Below are positions 1-6,285 of a stretch of 8,368 bases of DNA, piece after piece. The position numbers and the translations under genes are program-made. Under the pieces are notes generated by a model that saw nothing but the letters and a program-made list of their open reading frames with translations, did not search any database and was not told where the DNA came from. Source of the stretch: Lautropia sp. (GTDB lineage Bacteria; Pseudomonadota; Gammaproteobacteria; Burkholderiales; Burkholderiaceae_E); contig JACCRJ010000401.1 in assembly GCA_013813615.1 (NCBI GenBank), positions 1 through 8,368 on the forward strand, written 5' to 3'. Positions within the stretch are counted from its first letter, which is position 1; every line of letters begins with the position of its first letter.

Positions 1-1
1 C

Positions 2-217
2 GGCAATTCATTCGGCGAGCTGTCGCTGCCGGAGGCGGCCATGTCGCTCAAGCAGGGCGCCGGCCGGCTGATCCGCTCGGAGCTGGACCGCGGATTGCTG
101 GTGATCTGCGACGAGCGCCTCCGCAGCCGCAGCTACGGCAGGCAACTGCTGGCCAGCATCCCGCCGTTCAGGCGGGTCGATTCGCTGCAGGACGCGCTCG
201 CGTGCCTGCCGCAGTGA
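2..217 (+). CDS. yoaA: C-terminal end of a DinG/YoaA-family ATP-dependent DNA helicase (5' truncated by window edge)
   Basis: Only the last 71 codons are present; the gene begins outside the window. The reading frame contains the segment SLKQGAGRLIRSELDRG, which matches helicase motif VI of the XPD/DinG superfamily 2 helicases (Q..GR..R, contacting ATP), followed by a CDERL..RSYGRQLLASIPP stretch typical of the extreme C-terminus of this family. The sequence resembles E. coli YoaA (LKQGVGRLIR, then a PYG..FLASLPP tail) more than DinG proper, which has IQQVGRLIR. Family members are iron-sulfur 5'-3' DNA helicases involved in repair and replication-fork processing; the Fe-S cysteines would lie upstream and cannot be checked here. 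Its TGA stop (215-217) directly abuts the stop of bamD on the other strand. The family is clear; the choice of YoaA over DinG is an inference from a short tail. Confidence 0.85.
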   Translation, partial: GNSFGELSLPEAAMSLKQGAGRLIRSELDRGLLVICDERLRSRSYGRQLLASIPPFRRVDSLQDALACLPQ

Positions 218-1057
218 TCAGTTGCTGGCAGTCCTGGGCGGCGGCTGGACGTCGGACCTCGCGGTCGCTGCCCGCCGGGCGACGGCGAGGAAGCGGCTCT
301 GCGGAAAGGTCCGCTCCAGCACCCGCAGCGTGTCGTCCCGCAACTCGGTGAGTCCAAGCTTGCCGTAGGAGAGGACCATCAGGTTCAAAGCCTCCTCCAT
401 CGCCGGGGTCTGCTTGTACAGCGACACCACGTCCTGCGCGCGGTTGACGGCCGCCACATAGGCACCCCGGTTGTAGTAGTAGCGCGCGATGTGCACTTCG
501 CCGGAGGCCATGGCATTGACCAGAAACTTCATGCGGGCGAGTGCATCCTCCGCATAGCGACTCTGCGGAAAGCGGGTGATGACCTGCTTGAAGGCCTCGT
601 AGGCTTCGCGCGATGCCTGCTGGTCGCGCTCCGACAGGTCCTGTCCCGCCATCCGGGCGATCAGTCCTTCTCGGCTGTTGAAGTTGATCAGCCCCTTGAG
701 AAAAAAGGCGTAGTCCAGACGCTCGTGCGTGGGGTGCAGGCGAATGAAGCGGTCAACCGCCACCAGCGCCTCCGCGCGTTCGCCTTCCTTGTAGCTGGCC
801 CACGCCAGGTCCAGCTGCGCCTGCTGGGCGTAGCGGCCGAACGGGTAGCGCGACTCGAGTTTCTGCAAGGCCTTCACGGCTGCGCCCCAGTTGCCGGAAT
901 CCAGCTGCTCTTTGGCGTCCGCATATAATTGGTCGGCAGTCCAGTTGGCGGTCGGATCGTATGCGGAGCTTGCGCAACCGCCCAGCCCGACCGCCATGGC
1001 GAGGATCAGGAGCGCGGCCAGCAAGTGCGCAACGATGCGCGGCATCCTGCCAGGCAT
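218..1057 (-). CDS. bamD: Outer membrane protein assembly factor BamD (lipoprotein)
   Basis: BamD is the essential TPR lipoprotein of the BAM complex, which inserts beta-barrel proteins into the outer membrane; it sits on the periplasmic face and contacts BamA. From the start used here (279 residues) there is a lipoprotein signal: basic N-region, hydrophobic stretch at about 9-24, and lipobox LGGC with acylated Cys28. The mature part has tandem TPR helices with recognisable BamD signatures: a Y..A......G....A......L..RYPFG repeat, then LDLAWASYKEGE, LHPTHERLDYAFFLKG and FPQSRYAEDA. E. coli BamD is 245 residues, so a short N-region fits better than the ATG at 1141 (307 residues, about 28 extra residues before the signal). 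The ATG at 1057 has AAGG about 9 bases upstream. The 1141 start is not excluded, because a perfect -10 element lies just upstream of it. Divergence from rluD is the same arrangement as in E. coli. Confidence 0.95.
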   Translation of the reverse strand: MPGRMPRIVAHLLAALLILAMAVGLGGCASSAYDPTANWTADQLYADAKEQLDSGNWGAAVKALQKLESRYPFGRYAQQAQLDLAWASYKEGERAEALVAVDRFIRLHPTHERLDYAFFLKGLINFNSREGLIARMAGQDLSERDQQASREAYEAFKQVITRFPQSRYAEDALARMKFLVNAMASGEVHIARYYYNRGAYVAAVNRAQDVVSLYKQTPAMEEALNLMVLSYGKLGLTELRDDTLRVLERTFPQSRFLAVARRAATARSDVQPPPRTASN

Positions 1058-1159
1058 CGGCGCAGACCTTGTGCCCGCTTTCCGGTCCGCGGCGTTGGGG
1101 CGGAGGTGGCCCGCCGTCGCTAGAGATGGTGCTTGATTCATCAGAGTGGATCCCCCAGG

Positions 1160-2221
1160 ATGCCCGATTATAGTCAAGCGTCCGCAGCGGCCTCCCCGAC
1201 TGCTTCGGGGCGCGCCACGGAAATCGTCCCGGCGTTGGCGCCGGACGCGGTTGCCGACGACAACGTCGTCGTCCTGCGGCTGGTTGCCCGCGGCGCGGCA
1301 GGGCAGCGCCTGGACCAGTTTCTTGCGGCTCAGCTCGACGGGGTCTCGAGGACGCGGGTTCAGCGCTGGATCGTTCTGGGCGCCGTGAGAGTCGACCAGA
1401 CGATGCGCCTGCCGAGCTACCGGCTCAACGGGCATGAGGAGATCGAGGTAGAGCCGCAGTCGCTGGAAAGCGAGCAGGCTTTCTGCCCGGACCCGGTTCC
1501 GCTCGACATCCTCTACCGCGACGACGACCTGGTCGTGATCAACAAACCGGCCGGACTGGTCACCCATCCTGCCCCGGGAAACTGGCGGAATACGCTGATG
1601 AACGGCCTGCTGTTCGCAAACCCGGCGAGCTCGCGGCTGCCCCGCGCCGGCATCGTCCATCGCCTCGATCGGGATACCAGCGGCGTGCTGGTCTGCGCGC
1701 AATCGGAGCGGGCTTTCACCTCGCTGTCCGCGCAGCTGTCCGGCCGGACGATGAGCCGGCAGTATCTGGCGATCGTGACCGGCGCGATCGACGAAAGCGG
1801 CACGGTCGCATCGCCGATAGGGCGGGACCCGCGCAACCGGCTGCGCATGGCGGTGCTCCAGGGGCCGCACGGAAAGCCGGCACAGACCGACTACCGGATG
1901 CTGGCAAGAAGCGCCGCCGAGCAGGCTGCCCGGCCGCATGCGGCGCTGGAGTGCCGCCTGCGCAGCGGTCGCACGCACCAGATCCGCGTTCACCTGGCGA
2001 GCATCGGCCATCCACTGGTGGGCGATCCGACCTATGGCGGCGAGTGCGTCGCGGGCTTCGATCGTCAGGCGCTGCATGCCTGGCGCCTTTCACTGCAGCA
2101 CCCGGCGACCGGCAAGACGCTGTCCGTGGACTGCCCGATCCCGGAAGATCTGCTGCACCTCGCAGCGAGACTCGGTCTCAGGCTGGATCCGCTGGCACCT
2201 GCGCCCGGGGTGTCAGCCTGA
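1160..2221 (+). CDS. rluD: 23S rRNA pseudouridine synthase RluD (RluA/RluD family)
   Basis: Converts uridines in helix 69 of 23S rRNA (positions 1911, 1915 and 1917 in E. coli) to pseudouridine, late in large-subunit assembly. The 353-residue product (E. coli 326) has an N-terminal S4 RNA-binding domain at about 48-98 (GQRLDQFLAAQLDGVSRTRVQRWI then VRVDQ), then the catalytic domain: LYRDDDLVVINKPAGLVTHPAPG at 118-140, the family motif GIVHRLDRDTSG with catalytic Asp170, and the late motif RSGRTHQIRVHLASIGHPLVGDPTYGG. The N-terminal 40 residues are an Ala/Pro-rich extension. ATG at 1160 is the chosen start, with a loose AGAGTGGA 9 bases upstream; a TTG at 1133 is an in-frame alternative adding 9 residues. 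RluC is a paralogue with similar motifs, but the S4 domain plus linkage to bamD and pgeF argues for RluD. It is translationally linked to pgeF. Confidence 0.93.
   Translation: MPDYSQASAAASPTASGRATEIVPALAPDAVADDNVVVLRLVARGAAGQRLDQFLAAQLDGVSRTRVQRWIVLGAVRVDQTMRLPSYRLNGHEEIEVEPQSLESEQAFCPDPVPLDILYRDDDLVVINKPAGLVTHPAPGNWRNTLMNGLLFANPASSRLPRAGIVHRLDRDTSGVLVCAQSERAFTSLSAQLSGRTMSRQYLAIVTGAIDESGTVASPIGRDPRNRLRMAVLQGPHGKPAQTDYRMLARSAAEQAARPHAALECRLRSGRTHQIRVHLASIGHPLVGDPTYGGECVAGFDRQALHAWRLSLQHPATGKTLSVDCPIPEDLLHLAARLGLRLDPLAPAPGVSA
1167..1172 (-). promoter_or_regulatory. Candidate -10 element for bamD
   Basis: Read on the - strand, 1172 to 1167 is a perfect TATAAT hexamer, in a strongly GC-rich region where this is unlikely by chance. 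No good TTGACA lies 17 bases upstream (that site reads GGAGGC), although TTGAC directly precedes the hexamer. Transcription would start near 1160, giving bamD a leader of about 100 bases to the ATG at 1057, or about 20 to the ATG at 1141. The element sits inside the first codons of rluD, so the two promoters would be interleaved. Confidence 0.45.
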
Positions 2222-3039
2222 TGACCGGACCCCTGAGCGAGCCCCCCGGGCAGCTATCGCCGGCGACGATCGTCCCGGCCTGGGCCGCGCCAGGAAACGT
2301 CGGCGCCCTGTTCACGACGCGGCACGGCGGGGTCAGCGACGGCCGATGGGCCGGAGTTGACGGCGAGCGCGGGCTGAACCTCGGCGCCCATTGCGGCGAC
2401 CAGCCGCACCGGGTGGAACAGAACCGCCGGCTCGTCGCCGGACAGATCGGCATGCCGATCTGCTGGCTCTCGCAGGTGCATGGCGCAAGGGTGGTCGAAG
2501 TGGACGAATCCTCCCGGGCCGAAGCAGTCGGGCAGGCAGCAGCCGTCGAGAGCGCCGATGCGCAGCTGACGACGGTGCCAGGCATCGCGCTCGGTGTGCT
2601 CGTCGCCGACTGCCTGCCGGTGCTGCTGGCGGACCGTCGCGGCAGCATCGTCGGCATCGCGCACGCCGGCTGGCGAGGGATGGCCGGCGGCGTACTGGAG
2701 AACACGATCGAGGCGATGCGGTTGCGCAGGCCCGACGCCGACATCATCGCCTGGCTCGGACCGTGCATCGGCCCCGACGCTTTCGAGGTGGGGGAGGACG
2801 TGCTCGATGCCTTCGTGCGGCAGGATCCCGCTGCCGCGGCCCGGTTCAGGCTCTGCCAGCGAGCCGGCAAATGGTGGGCGGACCTGGCAGGCCTTGCGGG
2901 GCTGCGGCTCGCACGCGCCGGCGTTTCAGCGGTTGCCGCGCTCGGCGCCTGCACGGTCACCGACCGCGACCGCTTCTGGAGCTACCGGCGCGACGGCGTC
3001 TGCGGCCGCATGGCGGGACTCATCTGGCTGCAGCACTGA
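2221..3039 (+). CDS. pgeF: Peptidoglycan editing factor PgeF (YfiH, multicopper polyphenol oxidase / LACC1 fold)
   Basis: A 272-residue protein of the YfiH/DUF152 (Cu-oxidase_4) family. In E. coli the homologue prevents misincorporation of serine in place of alanine in the peptidoglycan stem peptide; family members have also been reported with laccase-like and purine nucleoside phosphorylase/adenosine deaminase activities. The predicted metal-site residues are all present: His87 in LSQVHGARV, Cys131 in VADCLPVLL and His148 in IAHAGWRG. Other family signatures are FTTRHGGVS at 31-39, WLGPCIGPDAFEVG at 178-191 and the C-terminal FWSYRRDG.CGRMAGLIWL. Full length for the family (E. coli 243) with a slightly long N-terminus. 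The ATG shares its A with the TGA of rluD, so translational coupling is likely; no strong Shine-Dalgarno is visible. The last 114 bases are overlapped in antisense by a small - strand reading frame. Confidence 0.93.
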   Translation: MTGPLSEPPGQLSPATIVPAWAAPGNVGALFTTRHGGVSDGRWAGVDGERGLNLGAHCGDQPHRVEQNRRLVAGQIGMPICWLSQVHGARVVEVDESSRAEAVGQAAAVESADAQLTTVPGIALGVLVADCLPVLLADRRGSIVGIAHAGWRGMAGGVLENTIEAMRLRRPDADIIAWLGPCIGPDAFEVGEDVLDAFVRQDPAAAARFRLCQRAGKWWADLAGLAGLRLARAGVSAVAALGACTVTDRDRFWSYRRDGVCGRMAGLIWLQH

Positions 3040-3237
3040 TGCGTCGCTGCCAGCCTCGGACATGGCTTCGCGCCTGCGCCGATTGCGGCGCCGCTGGGGC
3101 GTCCCCATCAGGTAAAGCAACACGGCAAGCGGCGCAATTCCGTAGAAGAGGAAGGTAGCGAGCCCGGCCGCCACGGACTCCTCCGTGAATGCCATCAGCA
3201 CCACGACGTAGATCCACCCGATGGCAACGATATACAC
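2926..3237 (-). CDS. Small putative inner-membrane protein of unknown function, antisense-overlapping pgeF
   Basis: The 103-codon frame encodes two hydrophobic segments: residues about 1-17 (VYIVAIGWIYVVVLMAF) and about 24-43 (AAGLATFLFYGIAPLAVLLY), then LMGTPQRRRNRRRREA, a strongly basic stretch expected to stay cytoplasmic, and a polar Ala-rich tail. From memory, small proteins of this kind (two membrane helices, then GTP.RRR) occur next to pgeF in betaproteobacteria, but I cannot name a family or function. The start is uncertain: GTG at 3237 is the only conventional start close to the first hydrophobic segment, and its Shine-Dalgarno is weak; the frame stays open upstream to an ATG at 3441, but that part looks non-coding (Arg/Ser/Pro-rich). 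The C-terminal third lies opposite the 3' end of pgeF, so its composition there is dictated by pgeF. Divergent from phaC. Confidence 0.6.
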   Translation of the reverse strand: MYIVAIGWIYVVVLMAFTEESVAAGLATFLFYGIAPLAVLLYLMGTPQRRRNRRRREAMSEAGSDASVLQPDESRHAAADAVAPVAPEAVAVGDRAGAERGNR

Positions 3238-3309
3238 CGGCAGATTGTCCGCTATTCGCGCGATTGCTGCCGAGGGCCCTCCTAGACCGGCGCGGCGATC
3301 GGGGTTTGT

Positions 3310-3338
3310 TTGACGCTCCTCCGTACACAGCGCAGAAT
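3310..3338 (+). promoter_or_regulatory. Predicted sigma70-type promoter of phaC
   Basis: TTGACG at 3310-3315 (5 of 6 to the -35 consensus), a 17-base spacer, and CAGAAT at 3333-3338 (4 of 6 to the -10 consensus). Transcription would begin near 3345, giving phaC a leader of about 138 bases. As I recall, the well-known C. necator phaC promoter has the same layout (TTGACA, then AACAAT). It lies in the 245-base gap between the small - strand gene and phaC, where a promoter is required. Confidence 0.5.
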
Positions 3339-3360
3339 GGCTTGGAGGTCGGGTACTTCG

Positions 3361-3383
3361 GCGCCGGTGCAATGGCTCGGCGC
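3361..3383 (+). promoter_or_regulatory. Inverted repeat in the phaC leader (possible operator or RNA stem-loop)
   Basis: GCGCCG at 3361-3366 pairs with CGGCGC at 3378-3383 around an 11-base centre. Beyond one G-T wobble a further C-G pair (3359/3385) extends it. It lies about 16 bases after the predicted transcription start. It could be a regulator site or a leader hairpin; short GC inverted repeats are common by chance at this base composition. Confidence 0.2.
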
Positions 3384-3470
3384 TGCTCCGCGCCTGGATG
3401 ACGCCGCAAGCGAAGAGCGGCGGCAAAATCACACGTGGCACGGCGGCAGGCTCGGCAGTACCGTCGCGGC

Positions 3471-3476
3471 AGGAGA
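3471..3476 (+). promoter_or_regulatory. Shine-Dalgarno sequence that fixes the TTG start of phaC
   Basis: AGGAGA ends 6 bases before an in-frame TTG at 3483-3485. No ATG is placed behind a comparable site. The resulting protein is 590 residues, against 589 for C. necator PhaC1, supporting this start over the upstream GTG at 3435. Confidence 0.65.
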
Positions 3477-3482
3477 CTCAAT

Positions 3483-5255
3483 TTGAAGCCAGCAAGATCC
3501 ACCGGCGGCGGGACCGTGACAGCTGCAAAGTCGCGCGCCCCGACGCGCCGGACCCGGGAGGCCCCGCGTCCCCGGCCGGCAACGCGACCGGAAGTCGTCA
3601 CCGCGCATCGCACCGATAGCAGCGCTGCCGCCTCGGTCAGCGGCCCTGCCGATCAGCGCGCGAGCCAAGCCGCAGTTGCGCCGTGGAAGCTGGATCAGCA
3701 CGCGCTGTATCGGCTGCAGAACGACTACGTCAACCACGCGACCGAACTCCTCGGGCAGTTTGCCGCCGGCAAGGCACCGGAATTGAAGGACCGCCGGTTC
3801 AGCGGCAAAGCCTGGTACGCCCAGCCGCAGTTCGCGTGGCAGGCGGCCTGGTACCTTCTCAATGCGGAGTACCTGCGGAAGACGGCGCACCTGATCGAGG
3901 GCGACCCGAAGACGCGGGACCGGATCCGCTTTTTGACCCAGCAGTGGATCGAAGCCTGCTCGCCCGCCAACTTCCTCGCCAGCAATCCGGACGCCCAGGC
4001 CAGGCTGATCGAAACCGGCGGCGAGAGCCTGCGCGCCGGCATCGGCAACCTGCTCGGCGACATCCGCGAGGGCCGTATCTCCCAGACCGACCTGAAGGCC
4101 TTCGAAGTCGGCCGCAACGTCGGCACGTCCCCCGGCAGCGTGGTCTTCGAAAACGAGCTGGTGCAGCTGGTCCAGTACGAGCCTACCACCACGACCGTCG
4201 GCTCCCGGCCGCTGCTGATGGTGCCGCCCTCCATCAACAAGTTCTACATCCTCGACCTGCAGCCGGAGAACTCCCTCATCGCGCACGCGGTGGCTGAAGG
4301 CAACACGGTGTTCGTCGTATCCTGGCGCAACGTCAAGCAGCCACAGGCCAGGCTCACCTGGGACGACTATCTGCAGCTGGGCGTGGTCGACACCCTCGAG
4401 GTCGTCCGCAAGATCACCGGGCAGAAGACGGTCAACGCACTCGGGTTCTGCGTCGGCGGCACCATCCTTTGCACCGCGCTCGCGGCCCTGGCAGCCAAGG
4501 GAAAGCGGCCGGTCGAATCGCTGACTCTGCTGACGACGCTACTTGACTTCGCGGACCCCGGCACGCTCGGCGTCTTCATCGACGAAATGCACGTCGCGAT
4601 GCGCGAGCGGACCATCGGCAACGGCGGCATCATGGCCGGTGGCGAACTGGCCACGACTTTCTCCACGCTGCGCCCCAACGATCTGGTCTGGAACTACGTG
4701 GTGAACAACTACCTGAAGGGAGAGTCGCCGCCGCCGTTCGACCTGCTCTACTGGAACGCCGACAGCACCAACCTGCCGGGGCCGATGTTCTGCTGGTACT
4801 TGCGGCATATGTACCTGCAGAACGACCTGCGGGCGGCGGGAAGGCTGACCTGCCTCGGCGAGCGGATCGACCTCGGCAGCATCGGCGTCCCGTCCTACGT
4901 CCTCTGCACAAGCGAGGACCACATCGTTCCCTGGCAGGCAGGCTTCGCGTCGGCGCAGAACCTGTCGGGCGATCGCCGCTTCGTCGTCGGCGCCAGCGGC
5001 CACATCGCCGGCGTCATCAACCCGCCGGCCAAGAACAAGCGCAGCTATCGCACCGGCCCCGATGTCGCCCGCCTGGCAGCGGATGAATGGCTGGCCCGCA
5101 CGCAGGAACATGCCGGCAGCTGGTGGAGCGACTGGTCCCGATGGCTCGCCGCACACCGGGGCGCCAAGGTGCGCGCGCCGGCGACGCCCGGCAGCAGTGT
5201 CTACCGGGTGATCGAGCCGGCCCCGGGGCGGTACGTGAAAGAGAAGGCAATCTGA
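3483..5255 (+). CDS. phaC: Class I poly(3-hydroxyalkanoate) synthase PhaC
   Basis: Polymerises (R)-3-hydroxybutyryl-CoA and related short-chain monomers into PHA at the granule surface. The product is 590 residues, essentially the length of C. necator PhaC1. It has the PhaC N-terminal domain (FSGKAWYAQPQFAWQAAWYLLN; SPANFLASNP; ETGGESLRAG) followed by the alpha/beta-hydrolase catalytic domain. The lipase-like box is GFCVGG with nucleophile Cys323; the other triad members are Asp479 in SEDHIVPW and His507 in GASGHIAGVINPPAKNKRS, close to Cys319/Asp480/His508 of C. necator. The conserved C-terminal Trp-rich SWWSDW and the ending EPAPGRYVK are also present. Residues 1 to about 65 are an unusual Arg/Pro/Ala/Thr-rich basic stretch. 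TTG is the start codon, set by the strong AGGAGA. A single synthase gene without phaE or phaR-type subunit partners identifies class I. Its own promoter is predicted upstream; phaB follows after a 236-base gap. Confidence 0.96.
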   Translation: MKPARSTGGGTVTAAKSRAPTRRTREAPRPRPATRPEVVTAHRTDSSAAASVSGPADQRASQAAVAPWKLDQHALYRLQNDYVNHATELLGQFAAGKAPELKDRRFSGKAWYAQPQFAWQAAWYLLNAEYLRKTAHLIEGDPKTRDRIRFLTQQWIEACSPANFLASNPDAQARLIETGGESLRAGIGNLLGDIREGRISQTDLKAFEVGRNVGTSPGSVVFENELVQLVQYEPTTTTVGSRPLLMVPPSINKFYILDLQPENSLIAHAVAEGNTVFVVSWRNVKQPQARLTWDDYLQLGVVDTLEVVRKITGQKTVNALGFCVGGTILCTALAALAAKGKRPVESLTLLTTLLDFADPGTLGVFIDEMHVAMRERTIGNGGIMAGGELATTFSTLRPNDLVWNYVVNNYLKGESPPPFDLLYWNADSTNLPGPMFCWYLRHMYLQNDLRAAGRLTCLGERIDLGSIGVPSYVLCTSEDHIVPWQAGFASAQNLSGDRRFVVGASGHIAGVINPPAKNKRSYRTGPDVARLAADEWLARTQEHAGSWWSDWSRWLAAHRGAKVRAPATPGSSVYRVIEPAPGRYVKEKAI

Positions 5256-5367
5256 GAAAGAGTGAACTGAGTCGTGCAATCGCATCGCGGGTCAGCAGCA
5301 AGGGCATGCAGCGGAGGACGGGTCGCAGCAGCGGTGGCGTGCGCGCCGATCTAGGTACTATCCAGAC

Positions 5368-5396
5368 CTGACAGCGGGTGCAGCGCAGCGTAAGCT
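5368..5396 (+). promoter_or_regulatory. Weak candidate promoter for phaB
   Basis: CTGACA at 5368-5373 (5 of 6 to -35), 17-base spacer, TAAGCT at 5391-5396 (3 of 6 to -10). Start of transcription would be near 5403 with a leader of about 90 bases. The long gap after phaC makes an internal promoter plausible, but the -10 match is poor. A competing TACTAT at 5356-5361 lacks a -35 partner. Confidence 0.28.
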
Positions 5397-5479
5397 GCCA
5401 CTCTGTCACCGCCGGTATGCGACCTGCGGTCAGCAACGGGCAGAAGCCCGCGGCGCTTGTTTCGAGACATCGTCAGACA

Positions 5480-5486
5480 AAGGGGG
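5480..5486 (+). promoter_or_regulatory. Shine-Dalgarno sequence of phaB
   Basis: AAGGGGG ends 5 bases before the ATG at 5492. It selects this start, which gives the standard N-terminus MVQRIAYVTGG, over the open frame extending upstream. Confidence 0.7.
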
Positions 5487-5491
5487 ATGAG

Positions 5492-6229
5492 ATGGTACAG
5501 CGGATCGCATACGTAACCGGCGGCATGGGCGGCATCGGCACATCGATCTGCCAGCGGCTCGCGAAGGAAGGGCACCTCGTGATCGCCGGCTGCGGTCCCA
5601 GCCGGGACTTCAACAAATGGTTGAACGAGCAGAAGGAATCCGGGTACACCTTCTACGCCTCGGTCGGCAACGTCGCCGACTGGGAATCCACCCGCGAGGC
5701 GTTCGACAAGGTCCGTGCCGACCACGGCAATCCGGACATCGTCGTGAACAACGCCGGCATCACCCGTGACGGCCTGTTCCGCAAGATGTCGCTGGACGAC
5801 TGGCGGGCGGTCATCGACACCAACCTCAACTCGATGTTCAACGTCACCAAGCAGGTGATCGACGGCATGCTGGAGAAGGGCTGGGGCCGGATCGTCAACA
5901 TCTCCTCGGTCAACGGCCAGAAGGGCCAGTTCGGCCAGACCAACTATTCCACTGCGAAGGCCGGCCTGCATGGTTTCACCATGGCGCTGGCCCAGGAAGT
6001 AGCGAGCAAGGGCGTGACGGTGAACACCATTTCGCCCGGCTACATCGCCACCGAAATGGTCCGGGCCATCCGGCAGGACGTCCTCGACAAGATCATCGCC
6101 ACCATCCCGGTGCGCCGCCTCGGCACGCCCGAGGAGATCGGTGCCATGGTGGCCTGGATTGCGGGAGAGGAGTCGGGCTTCGCCACCGGTGCGGACTTTT
6201 CGCTCAACGGCGGCCTGCACATGGGATGA
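5492..6229 (+). CDS. phaB: NADPH-dependent acetoacetyl-CoA reductase PhaB
   Basis: Reduces acetoacetyl-CoA to (R)-3-hydroxybutyryl-CoA, the monomer used by PhaC, with NADPH in the cytoplasm. The 245-residue protein is a classical short-chain dehydrogenase/reductase: cofactor motif TGGMGGIG at 9-16, NNAG at 86-89, and catalytic Ser139, Tyr152 and Lys156 within NISSVNG and NYSTAKAG. The block VNGQKGQFGQTNYSTAKAG and the ending TGADFSLNGGLHMG are hallmarks that separate PhaB from the fatty-acid enzyme FabG. C. necator PhaB is 246 residues; the one-residue difference falls before the catalytic serine. The start is set by AAGGGGG. It follows phaC after a 236-base gap and precedes phaR by 56 bases. 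The thiolase gene phaA, which normally lies between phaC and phaB, is missing here. Confidence 0.96.
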   Translation: MVQRIAYVTGGMGGIGTSICQRLAKEGHLVIAGCGPSRDFNKWLNEQKESGYTFYASVGNVADWESTREAFDKVRADHGNPDIVVNNAGITRDGLFRKMSLDDWRAVIDTNLNSMFNVTKQVIDGMLEKGWGRIVNISSVNGQKGQFGQTNYSTAKAGLHGFTMALAQEVASKGVTVNTISPGYIATEMVRAIRQDVLDKIIATIPVRRLGTPEEIGAMVAWIAGEESGFATGADFSLNGGLHMG

Positions 6230-6285
6230 GCGCCTGAGCTGTTTCGGCAGGCTCCGACGGCATCCCCAACCAAGATACCCCATAC

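Larger units (their letters stand above)
5256..5491 (+). other. phaC-phaB intergenic region (236 bases)
   Basis: No phaA and no convincing gene lies here. The space holds a candidate promoter for phaB (5368-5396), a TGC-AGC-GCA motif at 5379-5387, and a short hairpin at 5437-5450 (CGGGC, loop AGAA, GCCCG). No intrinsic terminator with a T-run follows phaC. Upstream extension of the phaB frame to 5378 has no ribosome binding site and is not counted as coding. Confidence 0.5.

Noticed and set aside
218..2077. A 619-codon - strand open frame running from rluD through bamD
   Set aside because: Only the last 280 or so codons are bamD. The rest is antisense to rluD, Arg/Pro/Ala-rich, and lacks any domain; it stays open because of high GC.
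3429..4286. A 285-codon - strand open frame opposite the 5' part of phaC
   Set aside because: It is antisense to conserved PhaC coding sequence with no hydrophobic or domain signature; taken as a GC shadow.
5308..5371. A 21-codon + strand frame (starting MQRRTGRSSGG) in the phaC-phaB gap
   Set aside because: It is short, Arg/Ser-rich, has no well-spaced ribosome binding site and shows no independent sign of coding.
5437..5450. Hairpin CGGGC-AGAA-GCCCG as a terminator or riboswitch
   Set aside because: The stem is only 5 bp with no proper T-run and no wider conserved fold. It is noted only as part of the phaB leader.
5378..5491. N-terminal extension of phaB from an upstream GTG
   Set aside because: It has no ribosome binding site, while ATG at 5492 has AAGGGGG and gives the canonical PhaB N-terminus and length.
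6230..6285. Terminator between phaB and phaR
   Set aside because: Only a GCCTG/CAGGC pairing with an 11-base loop and no T-run is visible, so phaB-phaR read-through is more likely.
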